Assembly (NCBI GenBank): GCA_017419165.1
Contig: JAFOLW010000038.1
Coordinates: 1 to 38,617 of the forward strand
Direction of reading: 5' to 3'
DNA from: Erysipelotrichaceae bacterium
GTDB lineage: Bacteria > Bacillota_I > Bacilli_A > Erysipelotrichales > Erysipelotrichaceae
Length of the DNA stretch: 38,617 bases
The notes under the pieces were generated by a model that worked only from the letters and a program-made list of their open reading frames with translations, had not been told where the DNA came from and made no database searches. The translations under genes were made by a program, and so were the position numbers. This document shows, piece by piece, positions 33,031 to 38,617 of the stretch. Position 1 is the first letter of the stretch, and the number at the start of each line of letters is the position of its first letter.

Positions 33031-33662
33031 ATGATCATCCTTTCCGCTTCGAAGAGGTCCTTTGCGACTGCATCCGCATTCGAATTGTCGAAGTGCAGTA
33101 TCGGATCTTCGATCGCTATCGTATATAAGCCTGCCGCTTTGGCAGCAGCGATGCCGTAACTTGAATCTTCGATCACGGCGATCTTTTCTTTCTCAAGATC
33201 CAGCCTCCGTATGGTCTCAAGATAGATCTCGGGATCCGGTTTCGTCTTTTCGAACATCTCACCCGATATGATCGGACAGAAATAAGTATCGATACCGCAT
33301 TGTTTCAATACGGTATCGATATTCGCAAATGTCGATGACGATGCCAGGGCGATCTTCATCCCCGCCCTTGAAAAGGAGGCCAAAATCTCATCAACATAGT
33401 ACTTTTTGATCTTCTTGTAATCGACGGGATGTCTCTTGAAGAATGCGGTGCGTATCTTTTCCGCCTCCTTTGCCGAGATCCCCATCTTTTCCGCAAACAG
33501 ATCGATCTCCACATGGTGGGCAGAACCTGCCAAAAAATAGAGGTCCTTTTCTTCCATGGGGATCTGTTTCAGATGGTAAAGCTTCTTCCACAGACGGATG
33601 TATTCCATTTCCGAATCGATCAGGACACCGTCCATGTCGAAGATGACAGCTTCAAATCTCAT
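33024..33662 (-). CDS. HAD phosphatase/phosphoglucomutase-like protein
   Basis: 212 residues. HAD motif I FDMDGVLIDSE (Asp nucleophile and general acid Asp), motif II LASSS, motif III Lys in KTKPDPEIY, and motif IV VIEDSSYGIAAAKAAG: all present, so catalytically competent. The helical cap (about 17-80) is like that of beta-phosphoglucomutase and sugar-phosphate phosphatases. Between two PTS-operon genes it most likely acts on a sugar phosphate made by this pathway, as an isomer corrector or phosphatase. It overlaps the upstream SIS gene by four bases and IIA by seven. Confidence 0.88.
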   Translation of the reverse strand: MRFEAVIFDMDGVLIDSEMEYIRLWKKLYHLKQIPMEEKDLYFLAGSAHHVEIDLFAEKMGISAKEAEKIRTAFFKRHPVDYKKIKKYYVDEILASFSRAGMKIALASSSTFANIDTVLKQCGIDTYFCPIISGEMFEKTKPDPEIYLETIRRLDLEKEKIAVIEDSSYGIAAAKAAGLYTIAIEDPILHFDNSNADAVAKDLFEAERMIIC

Positions 33663-34750
33663 CCTTTGTAATGCGCCAGTGGGATCTCGAACGGGTCGAT
33701 CGCCGTGTCGATACCGATGTCCTTGGCGCCTTTCGCTGCGACAAACTGAAACGGTACGGTATACATCAACGGTGCAAGATACTTGTCCGCCTTCAATGAG
33801 AAGACAAGATCGCGTCCGTCAAGACCCTCGGCATCTTTGCAGGTGATGACATGGACCCGGTCGGAATACTGCCGGAAGGCTTCTTTGAATTCCAGCATCT
33901 GCCCGTATTCCTTTTCTTCGGAACCGATCATGAAGACGGTCCCTTTCTTGTTCAGTGCCATCGTCGGACCGTGCGAGTATTCAACGATCTCGTAACCCAG
34001 GCAGGGAAGTCTGAGCATCTCGCCGATCTTCAGCTGCGCTTCCAAGGCGGAACCGTAGTCGATGCCGTAGCCAAGCACATAGATGCGGTCGGAATTGACG
34101 ATCGTCGTCTTATTACGTTCGTACCAGGAAGCGGATTCTTTCATGACCTGATCGAAATGCCCGATGAAATCTTCACATTCCGTGATCTTTCTTTCATATC
34201 TTTCCCGATCCAGAGTTCCTTTGTTCAAGGCGGCTTCCAGAGCCCAGAGATAAACGCTTAACAAAGAAACGGTATAGCCCTTGGTCTCCGGGGGCGTCAG
34301 TTCGTCTCCCACCAGCATGGGGCAGGAAACATCGACGTGCCTGCAGATCTCACTGTTCAGATTCCCCGTCAAAGCCAGCGTCGGATAGCCGTTTTCTTTG
34401 GCATACTCCATGAGCTCGCAAGTCGAACGGGAAGTACCGGATTGCGAGATGCCGGCAAACAGGATCTCGTCCTTGCTGAGGAAGCCACACCAGTCCGCCT
34501 TCTCATAGTTCATGAAGACGGTCGGATATTGCGCTTCGGCAGCTATTCCTGCGATGTGCTTGAAATAATATGCGGCGATCAAAGAGACGTTGTAGGACGT
34601 ACCGGATCCGAAGAAGATGATTTTGCGGATCCTGGAAGAACGCAGTTTTTCGATGAACGGTGTGATGAAGTCTTTCCTGTTTTGAAAGACATAGGCGAGA
34701 CGTTCCGGCTGTTCGGCCATGTTGCCCAATACGGTCGTATTGTCTGCCAT
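33659..34750 (-). CDS. SIS-domain sugar isomerase/deglycase-like protein (copy 2, proximal)
   Basis: 363 residues with two SIS domains: IIFFGSGTSYNVSLIAAYYFKH and ISQSGTSRSTCELMEYAKENG, then YVLGYGIDYGSALEAQLKIGEML and VEYSHGPTMALNKKG in place of the EFSHG motif of copy 1 (Glu and His kept in VEYSHGP). No glutaminase domain. Clearly a paralogue of the distal SIS gene but diverged, so the two probably act on different substrates or steps. One base after IIB, with AAAGG as RBS. The pairing recalls GfrE/GfrF, which split glucoselysine-6-P and fructoselysine-6-P in Salmonella; that parallel is from family knowledge and unproven here. Confidence 0.86.
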   Translation of the reverse strand: MADNTTVLGNMAEQPERLAYVFQNRKDFITPFIEKLRSSRIRKIIFFGSGTSYNVSLIAAYYFKHIAGIAAEAQYPTVFMNYEKADWCGFLSKDEILFAGISQSGTSRSTCELMEYAKENGYPTLALTGNLNSEICRHVDVSCPMLVGDELTPPETKGYTVSLLSVYLWALEAALNKGTLDRERYERKITECEDFIGHFDQVMKESASWYERNKTTIVNSDRIYVLGYGIDYGSALEAQLKIGEMLRLPCLGYEIVEYSHGPTMALNKKGTVFMIGSEEKEYGQMLEFKEAFRQYSDRVHVITCKDAEGLDGRDLVFSLKADKYLAPLMYTVPFQFVAAKGAKDIGIDTAIDPFEIPLAHYKG

Positions 34751-34751
34751 A

Positions 34752-35231
34752 TCATGCCTTTCTGATATCGTCGATGATATCTTCTCTGGCCTCTGACGGG
34801 ATCATCTGGGAGATGATCTTCACGCCGTGCTGTGCCAGTTTATCAAACGCTTCTTTTTCCTTGTCGGTGACAAACAGTGTCTTGCGGACCTGCCTGGAGT
34901 CCGGCTTGGAAGCCATGTTGCCGACCGTGATCTCATTGAACTGATAGCCCTTTTCATACATCTGCAGCAATGGGACCGGCGAGTTGCATAAGATCATGAC
35001 GCGGATGCCTTCGTCGATCTTGCGGCTGAACTTGTCGACCGCGGAATCGACGGAAAAGATCGAAAGCTTGCATTTATCGGGACAGCCGAACTTCAGTACG
35101 GTCTTTCTCTGTTCGTCATGGACGATCTCATCGTCGACGATGACGATCCTTTGTAAGTTGTGATGCGGGATCCAGAAGCCACAGACCTGGCCATGGATCA
35201 AACGGTCATCGATACGGATATCACAGATCAT
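34752..35231 (-). CDS. PTS mannose-family EIIB component
   Basis: 159 residues. DDRLIHGQV near the N-terminus carries the phosphorylated His13 of mannose-type IIB. The rest follows the family: RIVIVDDEIVHDEQRKTVLK, then a C-terminal VTDKEKEAFDKL. It accepts phosphate from IIA and passes it to the sugar bound by IIC-IID. An AGGAGA RBS is present; it follows IID by 9 nt and precedes the SIS gene by one base. Confidence 0.93.
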   Translation of the reverse strand: MICDIRIDDRLIHGQVCGFWIPHHNLQRIVIVDDEIVHDEQRKTVLKFGCPDKCKLSIFSVDSAVDKFSRKIDEGIRVMILCNSPVPLLQMYEKGYQFNEITVGNMASKPDSRQVRKTLFVTDKEKEAFDKLAQHGVKIISQMIPSEAREDIIDDIRKA

Positions 35232-35240
35232 GACGTTCTC

Positions 35241-36050
35241 CTATGCGATGATGCCCAGCGTACCTAAGACAAAGGCGATGACGATGATGCCGATCGTGAT
35301 CTTCATCGTGGAAACTTTGTTCTTGAGCAGACGCAGGACGATCAGTACGGCAGCCAGAGAAAGGACCTGCGGACATAACTGGTCGAGGTATTCCTGAATG
35401 ATGATCTCATTGCCCGCAATATTGAGGACGAGCGGTGAAGAGATACCGATCCAGGAAGCGGTCAAACAGCCGACAGAGGCCATACCGACGATACCGGCGC
35501 AATATGTGAAAAGGTTCATCTTTCCGGAAGAAGTGAGTTCATCCAGGAATCCGGCACCTCTGCCGTAACCGATCTTCAAGCCGTAGTAACGGGTCAGGAA
35601 GTTCGGGATATTGAAGACCAGCAGCAGGATGATCGGTCCAAGGATATTGCCCTGCAGCGCGAAGGATGCGCCGAGCGAGCAGGCCAGGACACGGAAGATG
35701 CCCCAGAAGAAGGTATCGCCGATACCGGACAAAGGACCCATCAGAGAGACTTTCAAGGCGTTGATCGTGCCCTTATCGAAGCTCGGATCTTCTTTGGCCT
35801 GTTCTTCCATGGCGACCGTCAGACCCATAACGAAAGGGGACGGGGCGACGGTCATGTTGAAGGCTTCCATGTGGCGGTGTTCCGCTTCTTTCAGTCCTTC
35901 CACATCGTCTTTGTAGATCCTCTTCAAACTCGGTAAGATCGCGTAAAGGAAGCCCAGACCTTCCATACGCTCGTAGTTGAACGAACCGAGAAGTGTGAAC
36001 GATCTCCAGAAGATCGTATTGAATTCTTTCTTATCAAGCTCTCTTGCCAT
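35241..36050 (-). CDS. PTS mannose-family EIID component
   Basis: 269 residues from ATG 36050, which has GGAGG with a 9-nt spacer; an upstream in-frame ATG would abut that RBS. The N-terminal half is soluble helical, with RSFTLLGSFNYERMEGLGFLYAILPSLKRIY, then HMEAFNMTVAPSPFVMGLTVAMEEQAKE. SLMGPLSGIGDTFFWGIFRV is the mannose-IID signature. Membrane segments lie in the C-terminal half. Together with IIC it forms the sugar channel. One base separates it from the IIC stop. Confidence 0.93.
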   Translation of the reverse strand: MARELDKKEFNTIFWRSFTLLGSFNYERMEGLGFLYAILPSLKRIYKDDVEGLKEAEHRHMEAFNMTVAPSPFVMGLTVAMEEQAKEDPSFDKGTINALKVSLMGPLSGIGDTFFWGIFRVLACSLGASFALQGNILGPIILLLVFNIPNFLTRYYGLKIGYGRGAGFLDELTSSGKMNLFTYCAGIVGMASVGCLTASWIGISSPLVLNIAGNEIIIQEYLDQLCPQVLSLAAVLIVLRLLKNKVSTMKITIGIIVIAFVLGTLGIIA

Positions 36051-36051
36051 A

Positions 36052-36840
36052 TCAGTCATCCTCCCATTCATCTTTTTCAGCACCGATCGCTGCTGCCGGA
36101 ACGGCATTCAGCTGTACGGATTTTATCTCAAACATGATCAGAGCGATCGCTACCGCGATAGCACAGACACCGACCATATCAACACCCAGATAAGCTGCCG
36201 CAACGAAACCGACGATGAAGTACGGAACGAGTTTGACATCCCACAGCAGGTTCAGCAGCAGAGCGAAACCCATTGCCGGCAAGACTGTTGCGATCGCACC
36301 CAGACCGTTCATTGCCCAATCCGGAATGCTTTCAACGATGCTGTTGATGACATTGGAACCGAAGTAGAGAACGATGAACGTGAATAAGAAGTAGATCGAG
36401 AATGTGAAGAAACCGCAGAGATAATGGATGAAGATCGCTTTCTTTTCGTTGCCCTCATCGATCGCTGCATCGACCTGATGCATCAAAGTCGAGAACGCCG
36501 TCATCTTCATGATGTTGAGCATCTGCATGATGACTGCGACCGGGATCGCAAAGGCGACAGCGACTTCCAAATCGGAACCGGTCATCAAGGCAACAGCCGC
36601 ACCGATGGTGCCGCCTGCACCGATATCCAGACCTGAAGAAGGTCCGATGTTGGTCGCACCCATCCACATCAGCTGCAAAGCGCCGCCGATCATAAGACCC
36701 TTCGTGACATCTCCCATGATCAGACCGACAAGGAAACCGGTAATGACAGGTTCACGAAGCTTACATTCGCCCAGCCAGTCACCTTCCAGCTGTGTCAAAG
36801 CCGCAACACAGCCGACCAGAATTGCCTGAATCAAACTCAT
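36052..36840 (-). CDS. PTS mannose-family EIIC component
   Basis: 262 residues from ATG 36840, with AAGGAGG 8 nt upstream; a longer frame would run into the operator region. Hydrophobic throughout. The family pattern EPVITGFLVGLIMGDVTKGLMIGGALQLMWMGATNIGPSSGLDIGAGGTIGAAVAL holds the substrate pocket and the GxxLQLxWxG motif. First gene of the operon, preceded by the TATACCA operator array. The C-terminal tail (GAEKDEWEDD) is acidic. Confidence 0.93.
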   Translation of the reverse strand: MSLIQAILVGCVAALTQLEGDWLGECKLREPVITGFLVGLIMGDVTKGLMIGGALQLMWMGATNIGPSSGLDIGAGGTIGAAVALMTGSDLEVAVAFAIPVAVIMQMLNIMKMTAFSTLMHQVDAAIDEGNEKKAIFIHYLCGFFTFSIYFLFTFIVLYFGSNVINSIVESIPDWAMNGLGAIATVLPAMGFALLLNLLWDVKLVPYFIVGFVAAAYLGVDMVGVCAIAVAIALIMFEIKSVQLNAVPAAAIGAEKDEWEDD

Positions 36841-36865
36841 ATCGTTTTCCTCCTTTTGATTCAAT

Positions 36866-36884
36866 TGGTATATTATATATACCA
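36866..36884. promoter_or_regulatory. Perfect palindromic operator of the PTS operon
   Basis: TGGTATATTATATATACCA: 8-bp arms and a 3-bp centre. It lies between the probable -10 box (36896-36901) and the IIC RBS, and fits the symmetric sites of GntR/HutC repressors. Further TATACCA copies lie at 36898-36904, 36953-36959 and 36985-36991. Confidence 0.75.
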
Positions 36885-36895
36885 CATGCAATCCT

Positions 36896-36923
36896 AATAT
36901 ACCATAAATAAACCACTTTGCAA
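36896..36923 (-). promoter_or_regulatory. Probable PTS operon promoter
   Basis: On the minus strand TTGCAA (36918-36923), 16-bp spacer, TATATT (36896-36901). A TATACCA half-site overlaps the -10 box, so repressor bound there would block polymerase. A second possible -10 (TATAAT) lies inside the palindrome downstream. Confidence 0.5.
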
Positions 36924-36972
36924 GAAAAAAAGCGGATTTTTCCACTTTTTCCTATACCACATAGTTTAATTT

Positions 36973-36991
36973 CGGTACAAATGCTATACCA
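36973..36991. promoter_or_regulatory. Second operator-like site with the same half-site spacing
   Basis: GGTA (36974-36977) and TACC (36987-36990) are 13 bp apart start to start, exactly as in the palindrome at 36866. Only the outer part matches. It may support looping with the first site. Confidence 0.45.
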
Positions 36992-36996
36992 CTTAT

Positions 36997-37020
36997 AATA
37001 AAAGCGGTCTATAGACCGCT
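36997..37020 (-). terminator. Terminator over the GntR gene stop codon
   Basis: AGCGGTC (minus strand), TATA loop, GACCGCT, then TTTATTAT. The TAG stop (37009-37011) spans the stem and loop. Confidence 0.75.
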
Positions 37021-37746
37021 CAAATTGATCTGCGCATCGAATGTGAACTGCGTATAATCCGCATGATGATACGATACCGTATACTCGACAAGCTTATGAT
37101 CTTTATCGAAACCGTAGTAATCAAACAGAAGGAATTTTTTCTTCTTTTCGCTGCACATGATGCCGAGATACTCTTCCGGCAGGACCTCGATCCTCAGATA
37201 CGAGACCATCGTCATCGGACGGTATCCCTTATCCTGCATGTAGTCATATAAGGATCCGTTCTCAAAATCGAAACGCTTTGCATCGGAAAAGATGCTGCAA
37301 GGGATATATGCCTTCTGCAAGGCATAAGGATGATCATTGATCAAAGACATACGGATGATCTCAAAGACCTTCTCCTCCTTCGGGAAAGCATCTTTGACGA
37401 CTCCCTCCGGGTCGATCCTTTCCATGGAGATCACAACCCTTGAAGATTTCATTCCCTTCTGCCGTATCTGCATGGACAAGGAAAGGATCTCGTTCTCGGA
37501 ACCCAGACCGATCTTTTCCTCGATATTCGGTACCGCCTTGACATAAGTGCCGCTGCCCCGCATCGATACTAAAACGCCCTCTTCTTCGAGATGCTTCAAG
37601 GCGTTGCGCACCGTCATCCGGTTGATCCCGTACTTTTCCGACATGGAACGCTCCGATTCGATCTTGTCTCCGACCTTGAGCTCTCCGCTCACGATCTTCT
37701 TTCTGATGGAATCCATCAGCTGCTGATATATCTTGGTACTAGCCAT
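37009..37746 (-). CDS. GntR/HutC-family transcriptional regulator
   Basis: 245 residues from ATG 37746. A winged helix-turn-helix (about 1-72: STKIYQQLMDSIRKKIVSGE, SERSMSEKYGINRMTVRNALKHLEEEGVL, then the wing RGSGTYV) is followed by a UTRA effector domain (about 85-240). HutC-type regulators usually repress uptake genes until a sugar or amino-sugar phosphate binds UTRA. It overlaps the upstream standalone UTRA gene by 8 bases. Its target is very likely the adjacent PTS operon, whose promoter carries a palindromic site. A terminator covers its stop, so it does not read into the operon. There is no clear RBS, so translation is probably coupled. Confidence 0.9.
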   Translation of the reverse strand: MASTKIYQQLMDSIRKKIVSGELKVGDKIESERSMSEKYGINRMTVRNALKHLEEEGVLVSMRGSGTYVKAVPNIEEKIGLGSENEILSLSMQIRQKGMKSSRVVISMERIDPEGVVKDAFPKEEKVFEIIRMSLINDHPYALQKAYIPCSIFSDAKRFDFENGSLYDYMQDKGYRPMTMVSYLRIEVLPEEYLGIMCSEKKKKFLLFDYYGFDKDHKLVEYTVSYHHADYTQFTFDAQINLSGL

Positions 37747-38257
37747 GGAACGACGACAGACTCCTGTAACGATAAAAATTGGTATCCGAAGAGATCTCAT
37801 AGTATTCCAGAGGATGATCTCCGTCCTTATAGGCAACGCCTTTGATCAGAAGGATCTCTTCATCTTCTTCCAGTTTCAGCAGATCCTTTTCCTCCTCATC
37901 CGGTTCAACGATCAGGATCTGTTCTCTGGTATGAAGCTTATCGATCTTTTTCATCTGGTGCAGCAGTGCATGAAAAGACTTGTTGTTGTAGTCAAGGGCC
38001 TCCATGCCTTCGACTTCTTTGAGATCGATGTACATCTTTTCGATCGATCTGGGAATATGGTCGACAACTCTGAGCCGTTTGAGATAGAAGAGCTTGGTCG
38101 CCAAAGGTACGTTCAGCTGTCCCGAGATATTGTAGTTGGACTCAATGACGCCTTGTTCCAGCGTCTTGTTTTCTATGAGATGGCCTTGCGAAGAGATCGC
38201 CTCCGTGATCGAAGGATAGTTGTTGTACTCCCGCAAAACAAAGAAATCCTTATTCAT
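37739..38257 (-). CDS. Stand-alone UTRA-domain protein without a DNA-binding domain
   Basis: 172 residues. The sequence aligns by eye with the UTRA part of the following GntR gene: PSITEAISSQGHLI, LFYLKRLRVVDHIPRSIEKMYIDL and a C-terminal YKDGDHPLEYYEISSDTNFYRY with the family's conserved P.EY....Y. A winged helix-turn-helix is absent: only about 15 residues precede UTRA, and no wHTH frame is seen in the 60 bp upstream. It overlaps the full regulator gene, so both are made together. It could bind the inducer and pair with the full protein, changing its response, or be a ligand buffer. ATG 38257 has no RBS and TATAGT is 6 nt upstream. Confidence 0.82.
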   Translation of the reverse strand: MNKDFFVLREYNNYPSITEAISSQGHLIENKTLEQGVIESNYNISGQLNVPLATKLFYLKRLRVVDHIPRSIEKMYIDLKEVEGMEALDYNNKSFHALLHQMKKIDKLHTREQILIVEPDEEEKDLLKLEEDEEILLIKGVAYKDGDHPLEYYEISSDTNFYRYRSLSSFHG

Positions 38258-38263
38258 AATTTA

Positions 38264-38284
38264 ACTATACCACTTTATATACCA
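38264..38284 (-). promoter_or_regulatory. Regulator promoter with two overlapping TATACCA sites
   Basis: TATAGT (minus strand, 38264-38269) lies 6 nt before ATG 38257. Two TATACCA copies (38266-38272 and 38278-38284) cover and flank it. The GntR protein therefore probably controls its own operon too. Confidence 0.6.
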
Positions 38285-38411
38285 ATTTTCCAAAAATCAT
38301 ACCAGTCATAAATGCCGGTCGGAGTCCGAAATAAATGTCTTCCGGTCAAAGACATCTAGCCTTATAAGTATCCGGACCCGATCCCCGACTCTTTTTGTCG
38401 CCAAAACATAG

Positions 38412-38481
38412 AAAAAGAGCTGTCGCTCAAAGATCAATGATTCCATGAGATCGACCGTCAGGTCTTCGGACAGCTCTTTTT
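38412..38481. terminator. Long bidirectional terminator-like inverted repeat
   Basis: AAAAAGAGCTGTC (38412-38424) and GACAGCTCTTTTT (38469-38481) form a perfect 13-bp stem with a 44-nt apical part. A third copy, CTCTTTTT (38389-38396), can pair instead with AAAAAGAG (38412-38419). Two exclusive hairpins are therefore possible on the plus strand. Confidence 0.6.
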
Positions 38482-38555
38482 ATAGAGTGTTTACACAGTT
38501 CCGTGAGGAACAAACACTACCCGCTATGCGGGTACGTGACAGATGTTAAACAAAA

Positions 38556-38616
38556 ATGTCACCTTTCCTTAAAATAGAATTGTTCAAGCTCTATTTACAG
38601 AAAGGAAAGGTGACAT
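38556..38616 (+). repeat. Inverted repeat hiding a probable ribosome binding site
   Basis: ATGTCACCTTTCCTT (38556-38570) pairs perfectly with AAGGAAAGGTGACAT (38602-38616), 15 bp. A second inner stem is AAATAGA/TCTATTT (38572-38578 and 38590-38596). The right arm contains AAGGAAAGGTGA, a strong RBS just before the window edge, so a gene probably starts beyond. Confidence 0.7.
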
Positions 38617-38617
38617 A

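Larger units (their letters stand above)
38285..38617. other. Region without a convincing gene: inverted repeats at the right edge
   Basis: More than 300 bp without a supported gene. It holds an ATGTCTT/AAGACAT hairpin near 38334-38354, a long perfect inverted repeat (next entries), an ACCCGC/GCGGGT hairpin near 38518-38533 and a 15-bp inverted repeat ending at the edge. A 46-codon frame on the minus strand (38306-38446) has no RBS. It may be the flank of a mobile element, but no terminal repeat or target duplication can be closed in this window. Confidence 0.5.

Noticed and set aside
36841..36945. N-terminal extension of the PTS IIC protein
   Set aside because: It would read through the operator palindrome and the strong RBS; the family begins at the MSLIQA start.
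38306..38446. 46-codon minus-strand frame near the right edge
   Set aside because: Begins with ATG and reads plausibly, but has no RBS, covers hairpin arms and has no known motif.
1..38617. tRNA, rRNA, CRISPR or prophage
   Set aside because: No cloverleaf, rRNA-like or regularly spaced repeat arrays were seen; the Cpl-7 protein has no phage neighbours.

Overview
The window is 38.6 kb of bacterial chromosome with short intergenic gaps and genes on both strands. The gene content (RNase M5, class I PRPP synthetase, mannose-family PTS, VanZ, Cpl-7 repeats, GntR/UTRA regulators, an oxygen-sensitive radical SAM maturase) points to an anaerobic, probably host-associated Firmicute. An Erysipelotrichia-like organism fits best, but that placement is inference. 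I saw no rRNA, tRNA or CRISPR array.

Left part (1-9.5 kb): the start of a HAD phosphatase; a brnTA-type toxin-antitoxin pair whose toxin lacks its centre; a two-gene unit (dienelactone-hydrolase-like protein, then a radical SAM maturase with a SEC-C tail); an M16C metalloprotease; a cytoplasmic-looking protein made of three Cpl-7 repeats; and an Hpt-like protein - mnmG - AIM24 unit. Middle (9.6-18.2 kb): a large ABC exporter with fused ATPase and permease; a tyrosine-phosphatase lipoprotein; a rhomboid protease; a membrane-anchored CHAP protein; a CorA transporter; and a PRPP synthetase fused to a degenerate GlmU-like domain.

Housekeeping operon (22.4-18.2 kb, minus strand): a pseudouridine synthase, ybaK, ispD, rnmV, rsmA and ispE, all overlapping end to end. 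It joins rRNA/tRNA maturation to isoprenoid synthesis. Next come a secreted beta-helix-like surface protein, a VanZ-VOC fusion, a Bax-inhibitor-1 protein, M20 and M42 peptidases, and an FGGY kinase with an MFS transporter.

Right part (31.5-38.3 kb): the most system-like region. It is a seven-gene minus-strand operon of mannose-type PTS subunits IIC-IID-IIB, a SIS-domain enzyme, a HAD phosphatase, IIA and a second SIS-domain enzyme. Upstream lies a two-gene regulator unit: a free-standing UTRA ligand-binding protein with no DNA-binding domain, overlapping a complete GntR-UTRA repressor. Repeated TGGTATA/TATACCA sites, including a perfect 19-bp palindrome, sit at both promoters. Paired SIS enzymes with a mannose-type PTS recall the glucoselysine/fructoselysine (gfr) systems, but the substrate cannot be read from sequence. 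The last 300 bp hold long inverted repeats and what looks like the hairpin-sequestered start of a gene beyond the edge.

A window-wide pattern is that at least nine genes have a -10 box only 6-8 nt before the start codon (exactly 6 nt in seven) and no room for a Shine-Dalgarno leader. This suggests leaderless transcripts are common here. Several genes also end with the stop codon inside the terminator hairpin.
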